Below are positions 25,488 through 33,989 of a stretch of DNA of 64,000 nucleotides, one piece after another. Position numbers and translations under genes: made by a program. Numbering within the stretch: position 1 is the stretch's first letter; each line of letters opens with the position of its first letter. The notes under the pieces are model-generated. The model did no database searches. It saw nothing but the letters and a program-made list of their open reading frames with translations, and was not told the DNA's origin. The DNA comes from JALYUA01 sp038239305. GTDB taxonomy: Bacteria; Acidobacteriota; Thermoanaerobaculia; UBA5066; Gp7-AA6. The stretch lies in assembly GCA_038239305.1 (NCBI GenBank), contig JBBSEW010000015.1, positions 1 through 64,000 of the forward strand. The letters are read 5' to 3'.

Positions 25488-26189
25488 TCACCAGGGTTGC
25501 TCTTTCCCCCGGTAGTCGAAGAAGCCGCCGCTCTCCTTGGGCGTGGTGCGGTCGATCACGTCGAGCATTCCTCTCACGCTCTTTTCGGGGGAAAGCGGAG
25601 CGCCGGGACCGCCCATCTCTGTCTGGACCCAGCCCGGCGACAGCACCACGCACACATATCGCCTGTCCGCCAGCTCTCCGGCCAGGGTCCGCACGAACAT
25701 GTTGAGCGCCGCCTTGCTCGCGCGGTATCCGTACCAGCCGCCGTTGCTGTGGGCGATCGACGCGAGGCCGCTCGTGATGCCGACGACGGTGCGCCGGCGT
25801 CCTCGCTCCAGGTTCGGAAGGAGGGCGCGCGTCAGGAGCATCGGTCCGATCGTATTGATCCGGAAGAACCGCTCGAGCTCGACCGGATCGATCTTCTCGA
25901 CGGAGTTCGCACCGTCTCCGGTCCCGGCGTTGTGAATCAGGACGTCGATGCGCTCTCCCTGAAGCGCAGAGGCCAACCGGCCGATGCTGGCGGCATCCGC
26001 GATGTCGAGCTCTTCCACCCGGGCGCCCGACGCCGCGAGGTCGGCTGCCGCGTCGGGGAACCGCGCCGTCCCGATGACCCGCTGCCCGCGGACAGCGAGC
26101 TCCCGCGCGAAGGCCAGCCCGATCCCCCGGTTGGCGCCGGTGACGAGCCAGGTCCCGTTTTTCTTCGAATCTTCGTCGCGTGTCTTCAT
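25488..26189 (-). CDS. Short-chain dehydrogenase, sniffer/CsgA-like
   Basis: SDR-family oxidoreductase of 233 residues. The cofactor motif is VTGANRGIGLAFA, followed by ELDIADAASIG, the NAG motif in VLIHNAGTGD, catalytic Ser in GITSGLASI, and the YxxxK pair in WYGYRASKAALNMF; SPGWVQTEMGG is the usual substrate-loop start. The overall pattern is closest to the carbonyl-reductase-like SDRs that include sniffer and myxobacterial CsgA. ATG 26189 follows GGGAGGATC. Substrate unknown; isolated from its neighbours by strand. Confidence 0.9.
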   Translation of the reverse strand: MKTRDEDSKKNGTWLVTGANRGIGLAFARELAVRGQRVIGTARFPDAAADLAASGARVEELDIADAASIGRLASALQGERIDVLIHNAGTGDGANSVEKIDPVELERFFRINTIGPMLLTRALLPNLERGRRRTVVGITSGLASIAHSNGGWYGYRASKAALNMFVRTLAGELADRRYVCVVLSPGWVQTEMGGPGAPLSPEKSVRGMLDVIDRTTPKESGGFFDYRGKEQPW

Positions 26190-26282
26190 GATCCTCCCGG
26201 CCTGAAGCGTTTGTGAACAAGGACCGTGCCATGTCGACCGGGCAAGCGGGAACTTTGTCCCCGTTTATCCGTTACAAGGGAC

Positions 26283-27263
26283 ATGGACGAGCTGCCCATC
26301 GAGGCTCGAGGTCTGCGCAAGGTATACCGATCCCGGTTCGGCAGCCGGACCGTGCGGGCCTTGGACGGCCTCGACCTGGACGTCCGGCGCGGCGAGCTCT
26401 TCGGACTTCTCGGCCCGAACGGCGCGGGCAAGACCACGACCGTGAAGATCCTTCTCGGTCTGACCCGGTCGACGGAAGGGGAGGCGCGGCTCTTTGGAAT
26501 TCCGGTCGCGAATCCCGCGAGCCGGAGACGCGTCGGATACCTGCCCGAGGGGCATCGATTCCCCGGCTACCTCACGGCCGGCGAGACGCTCGCGATCTTC
26601 GGCCGGATGTCGGGCATGAGCCGTGCCTCGATCCGGGACCGGATCGATCCTCTTCTCTCGCGCGTCGGGCTCTCCGCATGGCGCGATGTGCGGGTGAAGA
26701 AGTTTTCGAAGGGAATGACGCAGCGGCTCGGGCTGGCCGCAGCCCTCGTGCACGAGCCGAACGTGCTCCTGCTGGATGAGCCGACCGACGGCGTCGATCC
26801 GGTCGGGCGGCGCGAGATCCGCGATCTCCTGCGCGACGAGGCGTCCCGCGGGCGCGCCGTGCTCCTCAATTCGCACCTCCTCTCCGAGATCGAGCAGACC
26901 TGCGACCGCGTGGCGGTGCTGCGGGGAGGGCGCGTCGTCGCCCAGGGCACGATCGCAGACCTGACGGCCGAGACGTCGCGCTACCGGATGACGCTCGCCT
27001 CGGCGGGCCCCGTCGACGAATCGCTCCTTGCTTCGATGCGGGAGACGGGGGCGCAGGTCATGAGGGTGAACGGCCACCTCGAGCTCTCGACGCGGGATCT
27101 CGAACAGTTGAACGCCGTCGTCGACAGGGTTCGCGGCCGGGGAGTGCTTCTGTCCGAGCTCGCGCCGATTCGGGCGAGCCTGGAGGATGTCTTCGTCGGC
27201 CTCGTCCGGCCCGCGGACGCGGTCTCCGGGGACGCGACGCCCGTGGGCGGGGAGAGAACATGA
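26283..27263 (+). CDS. ABC transporter ATP-binding protein
   Basis: A 326-residue ATPase of the CcmA/NatA-type exporter class. Walker A is GPNGAGKTT, the signature is FSKGMTQRLG, Walker B is VLLLDEPTDGVDP, and the switch His is in LLNSHLLSE. The last 90 residues are a C-terminal extension typical of this class. The ATG at 26283 starts directly with MDELPIEARGLRKVYRS; an earlier in-frame start would add 19 non-conserved residues. Its stop overlaps the permease start by 4 nt (ATGA), making a two-component exporter. Substrate unknown. Confidence 0.93.
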   Translation: MDELPIEARGLRKVYRSRFGSRTVRALDGLDLDVRRGELFGLLGPNGAGKTTTVKILLGLTRSTEGEARLFGIPVANPASRRRVGYLPEGHRFPGYLTAGETLAIFGRMSGMSRASIRDRIDPLLSRVGLSAWRDVRVKKFSKGMTQRLGLAAALVHEPNVLLLDEPTDGVDPVGRREIRDLLRDEASRGRAVLLNSHLLSEIEQTCDRVAVLRGGRVVAQGTIADLTAETSRYRMTLASAGPVDESLLASMRETGAQVMRVNGHLELSTRDLEQLNAVVDRVRGRGVLLSELAPIRASLEDVFVGLVRPADAVSGDATPVGGERT

Positions 27264-28111
27264 GAGCGCTCGGAGCCAGCATCGAGGAGGTCTTTCGGGA
27301 GGCGGCCGCGCGCTGGACGCTCATTGCGTACTTCGCGCTGTCCACGCTCTTCATTCTGCTGTTCGCGACGGCGGTCAACCTCGACATCGTCAACGGAGCC
27401 CTGGCCGGCGCGAAGCTCTTCGGGCAGTCGGTCGAGTTCGGCCGCCAGTCCGTCGATATCGACCGGCTGGTTCTCGGATTCGAGTCCGGATTCTCGGGAT
27501 TCCTCTTCCTCATCGGGACGTTTCTCGCCCTGTTCGCGACCGCCCATCTCGTGCCGCGCCTGCAGGAGAAAGGGACGATCGATCTCTACCTGTCCCGGCC
27601 CGTCGGGCGCGTGCCGTTGCTCCTGTCCCGCTATGTCGCGGGCCTCCTGCTCGCGGCGGCCAACCTCGTGTACCTGATCGGGTCGATGTGGCTCATCATC
27701 GTCTGGAAGACGCACATCGCGCACGGGCGGTTCTTCCTGGCCGGCGTATCGATCCTCTTCACGTTTGCCGTATTGCTCTCGTTCGCCTTCCTCGTCGGAG
27801 TCGTCACGTCGTCGACGGGCGTCTCGCTCATGGCCACGTACGCCATCTTCTTCTTCTCCGCCATCCTCGCCGCACATGCGAAGATCTCGGCGGCGATGTC
27901 CAAGGAGTGGGCCGCGCGGCTCGTGGATGGCCTCTACTGGGTCTTTCCGAAAACGGCGGAGCTCGGCCGGGCGACGGTCGATCACGTTTCGGGAGGAAGT
28001 TTCTCGAAGCTTGGACAGGTCGACATGGTCGCGGTGTACGGCACTTCCGCTCTTTTCGGACTCGCGTCGCTCTCGCTCGCTTGCTGGCTCTTTTCCAGAA
28101 AGGACTTCTGA
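27260..28111 (+). CDS. ABC transporter permease
   Basis: A 283-residue membrane protein with about six hydrophobic helices, of the ABC-2/NosY-like permease type. An N-terminal helix (AYFALSTLFILLFATAV) is followed by a soluble stretch and then five helices, with the coupling-like phrase LSRPVGRVPLLLSRYVAG between helices two and three. Translationally coupled to the ATPase (ATGA) and followed 1 nt later by a secreted protein gene. The trio probably forms one transcript for an export function; cargo cannot be inferred. Confidence 0.88.
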   Translation: MRALGASIEEVFREAAARWTLIAYFALSTLFILLFATAVNLDIVNGALAGAKLFGQSVEFGRQSVDIDRLVLGFESGFSGFLFLIGTFLALFATAHLVPRLQEKGTIDLYLSRPVGRVPLLLSRYVAGLLLAAANLVYLIGSMWLIIVWKTHIAHGRFFLAGVSILFTFAVLLSFAFLVGVVTSSTGVSLMATYAIFFFSAILAAHAKISAAMSKEWAARLVDGLYWVFPKTAELGRATVDHVSGGSFSKLGQVDMVAVYGTSALFGLASLSLACWLFSRKDF

Positions 28112-28112
28112 C

Positions 28113-29159
28113 ATGAGAAATCGATACTTCCCGACGCGCACGAGGGGCCTCGGCCTCGCGGCCGCCGCTCTTTTCGTTTCGGCAACGCTCTTCGCCGGTC
28201 CGCCTGCCCGCGTGTCCGGAGCGCGCTCCACGGACGAGTCCCTGGCTCTCGTGCCCGCGGACGCGGCCTCCGTCGCGATGGTGCGGTTCGACGATCTGCG
28301 GTCGAGCCCGCTTTCCGCGCGTCTCTTCTCGGACACGGATCATCTCACCGTCGATGGCGACGCCGCGCGCTTCCTGGACGAGGCGCGCCTGAATCCCCGC
28401 GAAGATGTGGATTCGGTTGTGATGGCGGGTCTGCCGACGTCCGGTTCGGCGTCGAACATCCTGGCGATCGTCGAGGGCCGGTTCGATCCCGAACGGCTGG
28501 CGGCGGCGGCGCAGACGCGGGGCGCGACGAAGAAGACCGTCGCCGTGGGAACCTACTACCTGCTGCCCGAGAAATCGAGCGACGGAAATGAGCACAAGTC
28601 GCACGGTCCGACGGCCGCGGCGTTCGTGTCTTCGCACCTGGTGCTCGGCGGAAGCGAAGCGGCCGTCGTGGCGGCGCTCACCGCGCATGCGGGCGGCGGA
28701 ACGGGATTTGCCTCCGGAACCGGTCTCGGCAAGGAGCTCGGCCGGATCGACAGGACATCTTCGGCGTGGGCGCTCGTCGACGTCACTCGCTATCCCGCGG
28801 TTCAGGCCGGGATCGACCGGGGTCAGAGCCGCAGCCACGGCAGCGACACCGCGTCGGCCCTGCTCGGGGCAATGAAGTCCGTGACCCTCTTCTCGTTTCA
28901 GGCGTCTATCCGCGGAGACGGGCTGGACCTCACGGCGAGCGGGGTGACGAAGGACACGGATACGAGGCAGCTCCTCGAGGACTCCCTGCGGGGCGTGATC
29001 GCGATCTGGCGACTCGCGATTCAGGATCGGCAGCCGGAGCTCGTTCCCGTTCTCCGTCAGTTCCGCGTCAGCAACACCGCCGACGCGGTCACGATCAGCG
29101 GAACCCTTCCCGGCAGCGCCCTCCGCAGCCTGAGCGCGAAGCGAACGGCCTCGCGGTAG
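28113..29159 (+). CDS. Secreted protein of unknown function, downstream of ABC exporter
   Basis: A 348-residue protein with a signal peptide (GLGLAAAALFVSATLFAGP) and no further membrane helix. The body alternates strands and helices with phrases such as ALVPADAASVAMVRFDDL and SVVMAGLPTSGSASNILAIVEGRFD, similar in style to DUF3352-type exported proteins, which score the pattern VPADA near the N-terminus. The ATG lies 1 nt beyond the permease stop with an AAGGA upstream, so it is the third gene of the exporter operon. It may be a periplasmic partner or cargo, which is inference. Confidence 0.75.
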   Translation: MRNRYFPTRTRGLGLAAAALFVSATLFAGPPARVSGARSTDESLALVPADAASVAMVRFDDLRSSPLSARLFSDTDHLTVDGDAARFLDEARLNPREDVDSVVMAGLPTSGSASNILAIVEGRFDPERLAAAAQTRGATKKTVAVGTYYLLPEKSSDGNEHKSHGPTAAAFVSSHLVLGGSEAAVVAALTAHAGGGTGFASGTGLGKELGRIDRTSSAWALVDVTRYPAVQAGIDRGQSRSHGSDTASALLGAMKSVTLFSFQASIRGDGLDLTASGVTKDTDTRQLLEDSLRGVIAIWRLAIQDRQPELVPVLRQFRVSNTADAVTISGTLPGSALRSLSAKRTASR

Positions 29160-29171
29160 GAATCCGGCCCG

Positions 29172-31298
29172 CTATTTCTTTCCGTTCTTTCCGTTCTTTC
29201 CGGCCTCTCCGGCATCCGCCGGGGAGGCCGTTTCCGTCCAGGGCGAGATCGAGACGATCTCGGCGTCCACGCCGGACAGGGACACGCGCTCCGCTTCGCG
29301 CCGGCCCAGAAGGCTCTGCGCAAACTCGGATTCATACGAATAGATGCTCACTTCGGGATGCGAATCCCAGGGTCCGAGGATCGTCACGGTCCGACGCGCA
29401 CCGCTCTCGAGCTCGCGAATGACGACGCGCGTCCCGACCCGGACCTCCGAGACGTCGATGCGGGTGGGATCGAGCGCGCGCGTCCGGGAGAGCTCGTCCG
29501 ACAGGCCGGCAATGCGCGCCGAGAGGTACTCGTGCTTCTGCCGCGCCGACTGGTACTCGAAGTTCTCGCGCAGGTCGCCGTGCTCCTTCGCCGTGCGCAT
29601 CGCCTCCGCATTGGCCGGAAGCTCCACGGACTTGAGATGGATGATCTCTTTTCGCTTGGTCTCGATCGACTCCGCGGTCCCGTAGATGTACTCCCGCGCG
29701 GGGGCGCGAAGGTCCGGGTACGCCATGAGGAGAGCCTCGCGGACTGTGGAGCGCCGATGCTCTTCGAGGCCTCCAGCCCGGGTCAGCGCCGTCAGGTATT
29801 CGCGCGCCTCGGACTCGGAAGCGGCTCGGACGAGCCGCACCGCGAGCTTGCCCGGGTCGAAGAGCTCCTTCAGGCGCGAACGGAGAGACGAGAATTCGTC
29901 CTGCCGGAGGGCGTCGACGAGGACGAGGAACAGGTTCGACGTGGCGGGCGTGTTCTCTTCCTGCATGCGCTCGCAGAGCCACACGAAGGCGCGAGGTGCC
30001 ATCCTTGGCGACCGCAGGATCCTCCGCGTGATCTCATCGCGGCGCTCCTTCGCCCCCTCGAGCTCGCGGTAGAGGTACGCGAGCACGCGCGCATCTTCGT
30101 CCCGCTGGAACTGCTCGAGGAAAAGCTCGGACCAGCCGGGCACGGCGGCCCGCACCGCTTCGAGCGCCCGCTCGCGGGCAGACGAGTCGCGGATTTTCTG
30201 GATGATCCGTCCCGGCTCGCCGGCGGAGAGGAGTTCGTCGGCAGGAAACGCCTCCGGCTCGCCGGAGGTGAACCGCGCCGCCGTCTGGGAAAGCTCCCAG
30301 GCGAGCGCGGGGTCAGACGACGCGTATTCGCGCGCGCGCGCGGAGAGAGTGGCGGCAAACTCGCGGCCGAGCTCGCGGGACCGTTTTCCGTTCTTGCGGG
30401 CGATCTCGATCTGTTTGCGCGGATCGGCGTTCTGGAATCCGGAGCGAATCTCGTCATCCGCGGCGCCCGCGCTGTCGGACCAGGAGACGCGCGCCGACTT
30501 GGCCGCGCCCGCGACCAGCAGCTGGGGGTGCTTCTTCGCGGAAGTCCAGAAGGAGGTCCAGCGGGACTCTTCGACGATTCCGGAGAGGTGCTCTTTCACC
30601 TCGGCGAGCGTGAGAGGCCGGGAGAAGCTGGCGAGGATCCGGCGGACGGCCTCGGATGGATCGGACGCGGCGAGCGCTCGGACCTCGTCCGGCTTCTCGA
30701 GCCGGTCGCGCAGAAAGTGCCCCTCCGGCAGGGCTTCGAGCGTCCGCTCGGCCGATACGAGAGAAAGCGGAAGTTTCGTGCCGGCGATCTCGAGGCGGAC
30801 GACATCGAGAGCAGGATTGAGCTCGGCGATCCGGCCGGGCCCGCGTCCCGGAAGGTAGTAGATGTCTCCCGGGGTGAATCGGAGCCAGCGCTCGGCCTTC
30901 GCGGCCGCGGCCCCGGGGTCCGGCGTCTTGCCGATCGCATGCTTGGCGAGAACGGCGGTGAGCGCGGGATGTTTGGCGAAACGCGTCTTGAGAGCCGTCT
31001 CGAGCTCTCCTCGGATCCCGGTGTCCGCCGGAGTGCTGCGGGCGATCTCGAGGAGGACGTGGAAGCGGGCGCTCTCGTCCTTGCGGCGCCCGAGCTCATC
31101 GGCGAGAAGCCGGAGCCAGCCGACCGCCTCCGTGCCGTGGCCTTTCTTCTTGGCGGCAGCGGCCACCGCGAAGAAAAGGGGGAGGTAGGAAGGATCCGAT
31201 TCGATCCGCCGGATCCACTCGTTCTCGAGTGCCGCGAACTTCTTCTGTTCGATCAGGGCCGACAAATCGTCGGGAATGTGGCTGTGGGCGTCCTGCAC
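29172..31298 (-). CDS. Long GreA-type transcription elongation factor with N-terminal helical extension
   Basis: A 708-residue protein whose last 160 residues are a GreA/GreB module. The coiled-coil tip is preserved as HGDLRENFEYQSAR, including the acidic Asp and Glu that GreA inserts into the RNA polymerase channel, and the C-terminal FKBP-like domain ends in VSLSGVDAEIVSIS. The first 540 residues look like helical TPR/HEAT-type repeats plus a beta-rich stretch (FTPGDIYYLPGRGPGRI). Ordinary GreA is about 158 residues; chlamydial GreA also has a long N-terminal extension. A -10-like TAGTAT stands 9 nt before the GTG start. Likely role: rescue of backtracked polymerase, with an added binding function. 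Confidence 0.85.
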   Translation of the reverse strand: MQDAHSHIPDDLSALIEQKKFAALENEWIRRIESDPSYLPLFFAVAAAAKKKGHGTEAVGWLRLLADELGRRKDESARFHVLLEIARSTPADTGIRGELETALKTRFAKHPALTAVLAKHAIGKTPDPGAAAAKAERWLRFTPGDIYYLPGRGPGRIAELNPALDVVRLEIAGTKLPLSLVSAERTLEALPEGHFLRDRLEKPDEVRALAASDPSEAVRRILASFSRPLTLAEVKEHLSGIVEESRWTSFWTSAKKHPQLLVAGAAKSARVSWSDSAGAADDEIRSGFQNADPRKQIEIARKNGKRSRELGREFAATLSARAREYASSDPALAWELSQTAARFTSGEPEAFPADELLSAGEPGRIIQKIRDSSARERALEAVRAAVPGWSELFLEQFQRDEDARVLAYLYRELEGAKERRDEITRRILRSPRMAPRAFVWLCERMQEENTPATSNLFLVLVDALRQDEFSSLRSRLKELFDPGKLAVRLVRAASESEAREYLTALTRAGGLEEHRRSTVREALLMAYPDLRAPAREYIYGTAESIETKRKEIIHLKSVELPANAEAMRTAKEHGDLRENFEYQSARQKHEYLSARIAGLSDELSRTRALDPTRIDVSEVRVGTRVVIRELESGARRTVTILGPWDSHPEVSIYSYESEFAQSLLGRREAERVSLSGVDAEIVSISPWTETASPADAGEAGKNGKNGKK

Positions 31299-31307
31299 GG
31301 AGGTTGG

Positions 31308-31313
31308 ATACTA
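31308..31313 (-). promoter_or_regulatory. -10-like TAGTAT before the GreA-type gene
   Basis: TAGTAT on the reverse strand lies 9 nt before the GTG at 31298. The spacing places transcription start at or just before the start codon. Confidence 0.35.
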
Positions 31314-31422
31314 ACCTGTCGGCGGTTCCCGCGCGAAATGGCGGCCGATCGAGCACACGGGAGCGAGGGAAACGCGCGCGGGCCCGTCGAAAAGCGCCGA
31401 ACCCGCCGGCAGCGCGGGGGCT

Positions 31423-32175
31423 CTAAGCGGTCGTCGATTCGAGCTTGCGGCGGCGAATTCCGAACACCGTGCCGCTCAAGGCCTGCAACGGGCCGAGGGA
31501 GACGTACACGATCCCGGCCCAGGCGGCTCCCCTCGGTCCCGCCAGGAGAGCGATCACGAGAGACACCACGCCCACGGATATCTGCAGGACCGCACTGAAG
31601 ATGCTCTCGCGTGTGTCGAACTGTTCGAGCACGTTCAGCTCCAGGGAGTGGCGGAGCCGGTACGCGTGGAGGTACAGCAGCGCGAACAGGAGAAAAACGG
31701 CGATGTATCCGGCGTCGAAGATGAGCATCAGCTGCCGCATCTCGTCGTCGGATCGGATCATCGTCCCGTGCCCCGGCGCGAAAGAGGAGATGCCGAAGAG
31801 CTGTTTGACGAGGATCGTGAAGAGGAACTTGAGCGGATAGACGTAGAAGAGCACGACGAAAATCAACGCGGCGTTCAGCAGGACGACGATCCGGTCTTCC
31901 AGGCCATAGCGCCGGAAGAACACGTACTGCTCGTACCAGATCGCGAACAGCATCGCGAAGCAGATGGCGAAGGCGACGAAGCCGCGCATCGTGAGCATGA
32001 GCTCGTCGAACGTGCGGGGGACTTCGAGCGACACGACCAGGAGAGTGATCGCGAACGCGAAAACCGCGTCACTCAGCCCTTCCAGCCGGGAGACTTCCTT
32101 TCCCCCGCGCCACCGGAAGCCGCTCGTCGCGCCGATGGATTTCCCGGCGAAATGACCACGGAGAGAACGAGTCAC
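31423..32175 (-). CDS. TMEM175-type potassium channel homologue
   Basis: A 250-residue membrane protein with about six helices. The first helix carries the family filter motif in the form RLEGLSDAVFAFAITLLVV, matching the FSDGVFAIAITLL signature of bacterial TMEM175 (DUF1211) channels; the remaining helices include FVAFAICFAMLFAIWYEQYVFF. Bacterial members form tetrameric K+ leak channels. A basic N-terminus precedes helix one. The GTG start at 32175 lies 9 nt from a TACAAT -10 box that overlaps the -10 of the divergent gene. Ion selectivity is inferred from family. Confidence 0.88.
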   Translation of the reverse strand: MTRSLRGHFAGKSIGATSGFRWRGGKEVSRLEGLSDAVFAFAITLLVVSLEVPRTFDELMLTMRGFVAFAICFAMLFAIWYEQYVFFRRYGLEDRIVVLLNAALIFVVLFYVYPLKFLFTILVKQLFGISSFAPGHGTMIRSDDEMRQLMLIFDAGYIAVFLLFALLYLHAYRLRHSLELNVLEQFDTRESIFSAVLQISVGVVSLVIALLAGPRGAAWAGIVYVSLGPLQALSGTVFGIRRRKLESTTA

Positions 32176-32183
32176 GTTGCGGC

Positions 32184-32190
32184 TATTGTA
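32184..32190. promoter_or_regulatory. Overlapping divergent -10 boxes
   Basis: tattgta reads TATTGT (32184-32189) forward and TACAAT (32190-32185) in reverse. Each sits 8-9 nt before a GTG start, for the secreted protein forward and the TMEM175-like channel in reverse, so one symmetric element could fire both ways. Confidence 0.5.
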
Positions 32191-32197
32191 TTCATAC

Positions 32198-33091
32198 GTG
32201 GATAAATCCCTCCGGACGCGCGCGATCGGTTTCGCCGCCGCGTTGGCCGCGGCAGGGTGCGTCGGCGTCTCCGTGGCGAGCGGTCAAAGTTCCTCCGCCT
32301 CGACCTCCGGAGAGCCTTCCCATCCGCCGCACGCCATCCAGGACAACAGTTTTCTCGTCGAAGAGGCCTACAACCAGGAAGAAGGAATCGTTCAGCACAT
32401 CAGCCAGTTCACGCGGGATCACGCTTCGGGAGACTGGCTCTTCACGTTCACCCAGGAGTGGCCGTTGCCCGGGGATGCGCGTCACCAGGTGAGCGCTACT
32501 CTTCCCCTGGCGCGCGTTTCCGGGACCCATTCGCGCGGCCCGGAAGACGCCGCTTTGAACTACCGGTACCAGCTCGTCGGCGACGACAAGGAAGCGGTCG
32601 CGGTCGCCCCGCGATTGACGGTCTTCCTGCCGACCGGCCGCAGCGACCGGGAGCTCGGGGCCGGCGGGCCGGGACTCCAGGTCGAGGTCCCGGTCAGCAC
32701 GCTTCTCTCCGACGACTGGATCGCGCACGAGAACGTCGGAGGAAACTGGATTCCTTCCGCGCGGAATGTCGCCGGCAACCGCGCCTCGACCGTCGCGTGT
32801 AATGCCGGAGCGAGCGTGATCTGGATCGGCAGTCCGATTCTCGATCTCATGCTGGAGACCGTTTACTCGAGGTTCCAGACGGTGGTCTCCCGCGGACGCA
32901 CCTCATGGGATTCCTCGTGGCTCGTGAGCCCGGGCATCCGGTGGGCTTACAATTTTTCGAGCGGGCTGCAGATCGTGCCGGGAGTCGCGTTTCCGATCGG
33001 CATCGGTCCGAGCCGCGGGTCGCGGCAGATCCTGCTGTATTTGAGCTTCGAGCATCCGTTCCGGACGCCGGACCGTCCCCCGGCTCCCTGA
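32198..33091 (+). CDS. Secreted/outer-membrane protein, porin-like
   Basis: About 297 residues from GTG 32198, beginning VDKSLRTRAIGFAAALAAAGC with a signal peptide or lipobox. The mature protein is beta-rich with amphipathic strands (ASGDWLFTFTQEWPLPGD, HQVSATLPLARVSG, AVAVAPRLTVFLPTGRSDRE, SRQILLYLSFEHPF) like the transporter/MetA-type outer-membrane family of about 300 residues. A TTG at 32177 is an alternative start but would run through the -10 region; the 8-nt spacing from TATTGT favours 32198. Ligand unknown. Confidence 0.7.
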   Translation: MDKSLRTRAIGFAAALAAAGCVGVSVASGQSSSASTSGEPSHPPHAIQDNSFLVEEAYNQEEGIVQHISQFTRDHASGDWLFTFTQEWPLPGDARHQVSATLPLARVSGTHSRGPEDAALNYRYQLVGDDKEAVAVAPRLTVFLPTGRSDRELGAGGPGLQVEVPVSTLLSDDWIAHENVGGNWIPSARNVAGNRASTVACNAGASVIWIGSPILDLMLETVYSRFQTVVSRGRTSWDSSWLVSPGIRWAYNFSSGLQIVPGVAFPIGIGPSRGSRQILLYLSFEHPFRTPDRPPAP

Positions 33092-33322
33092 TCCGGCTGT
33101 CCTCAACCGGAAGGAGACGGACGGGGGAGGCCGTCGGCTGGGTAACCTCAGACGTCCGGTGCGAACCAGACCGCGAGGTTCCTCACGTAGCGCCTGATGT
33201 CGTCCACGGCCCGCGGCTCCCGTTTCATGCCGTCTCCTTCCGGCTCCGTCACGAAGGAGGGCGCGCCCCGGGACGTGTTCCAGTTGTAGTCGGCGAAGTG
33301 GTGGAAGCTGGACTCCGCGATA

Positions 33323-33352
33323 CCCCGTCCGAGGCGATTTCCGTGCCGGTCG
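33323..33352. repeat. Left imperfect inverted repeat at inversion edge
   Basis: Contains ccccgtc, gaggc and gccggtcg in order; their reverse complements occur in mirror order at 33597-33622. The spacers between blocks differ by 4 nt. Candidate recombination site, short and GC-rich, so chance is possible. Confidence 0.45.
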
Positions 33353-33671
33353 TCCGCACCCGGAGCCTGCCGCGGATCGCCACGCTCCAGACGACACCGG
33401 CACGCCGACCATTTCGTGGCCGAACTACCACTCGGGCCGCAACGGTGACTTCCAGAGCATCCGGCCCACGAGCCCGCCGCACGAGCTGCTGCGCCATCCC
33501 GGGTCGCCGACCGGCCGGATCGAGCGTTTCCCCGCCCACCCGCACGAGGGAGCGGTCGGAGTGCCTTCGGACGAAGAGCATGCGCGCGCGTCGTCGCGAC
33601 CGGCCGAAGCCTCACGACGGGGCGGGATTTCGATTCCCCCGAGCGAGCAGAGAGACGAGCCCATGTCCTGA
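33351..33671 (+). other. Inverted middle segment of the split gene, open on the forward strand
   Basis: In forward frame from 33351 the sequence reads HPEPAADRHAPDDTGTPTIS, then WPNYHSGRNGDFQSIRP, then HELLRHPGSPTGRIERFPAHP and HEGAVGVPSDEEHARA, rich in Trp, Tyr, His and Asn with strongly G/C-biased third positions, and has no start codon of its own. Protein character fades after about 33590 and the frame stops at 33671. It fits the gap between the N- and C-terminal parts of the reverse-strand gene. Confidence 0.7.
33597..33622. repeat. Right imperfect inverted repeat at inversion edge
   Basis: Carries cgaccggc, gcctc and gacgggg, the reverse complements of the three blocks at 33323-33352. 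Twenty identical positions in three blocks. Confidence 0.45.
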
Positions 33672-33989
33672 TGGTCGCGGGTCGCCAGGATGCCGCCCCT
33701 TCTCTGCCGGAAGCGGGTGATCCCCTCGCAGTCCTCGACCGCAAGGCCTTCCCCCGTGTCGAGCGCAAAGAGCCACAGTTCGTCGAAAGGAGCCTCGTCG
33801 AGTCGCGAAAGAACGAGGTCGGGCTCGCCCGGAGGCCCCGGCCGGTTGCGCGCCGTCACGGAGACGGAGAGGCCGTCCTCCCGGATCCCGGCGAGGTGCT
33901 CGCGGAGAAGCGAGAGCCGGTCGATCGACCAGCCGTCCTCTTCGCCGGGCGTGGTTGTCTGGACGAGGATGCGGATATCGCGGTTCATG

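Larger units (their letters stand above)
33148..33988 (-). pseudogene. ThuA/glutamine-amidotransferase-like gene split by an internal inversion
   Basis: Outer parts read on the reverse strand. The N-terminal part begins at ATG 33988 (MNRDIRILVQTTTPGEEDGW), continues through FDELWLFALDTGEGL and ATRDHQDMGSSLCSLGG, and stops being protein-like near 33630. The C-terminal part (RGIAESSFHHFADYNW, then GDGMKREPRAVDDI and RRYVRNLAVWFAPDV) resumes near 33340 in another frame and ends at 33148. The missing middle lies on the forward strand between them. From memory of the family, all three blocks belong to one protein of about 270 residues with a GATase/ThuA-like fold; function unknown. As assembled it gives only a truncated product ending at 33425. 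Confidence 0.7.
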
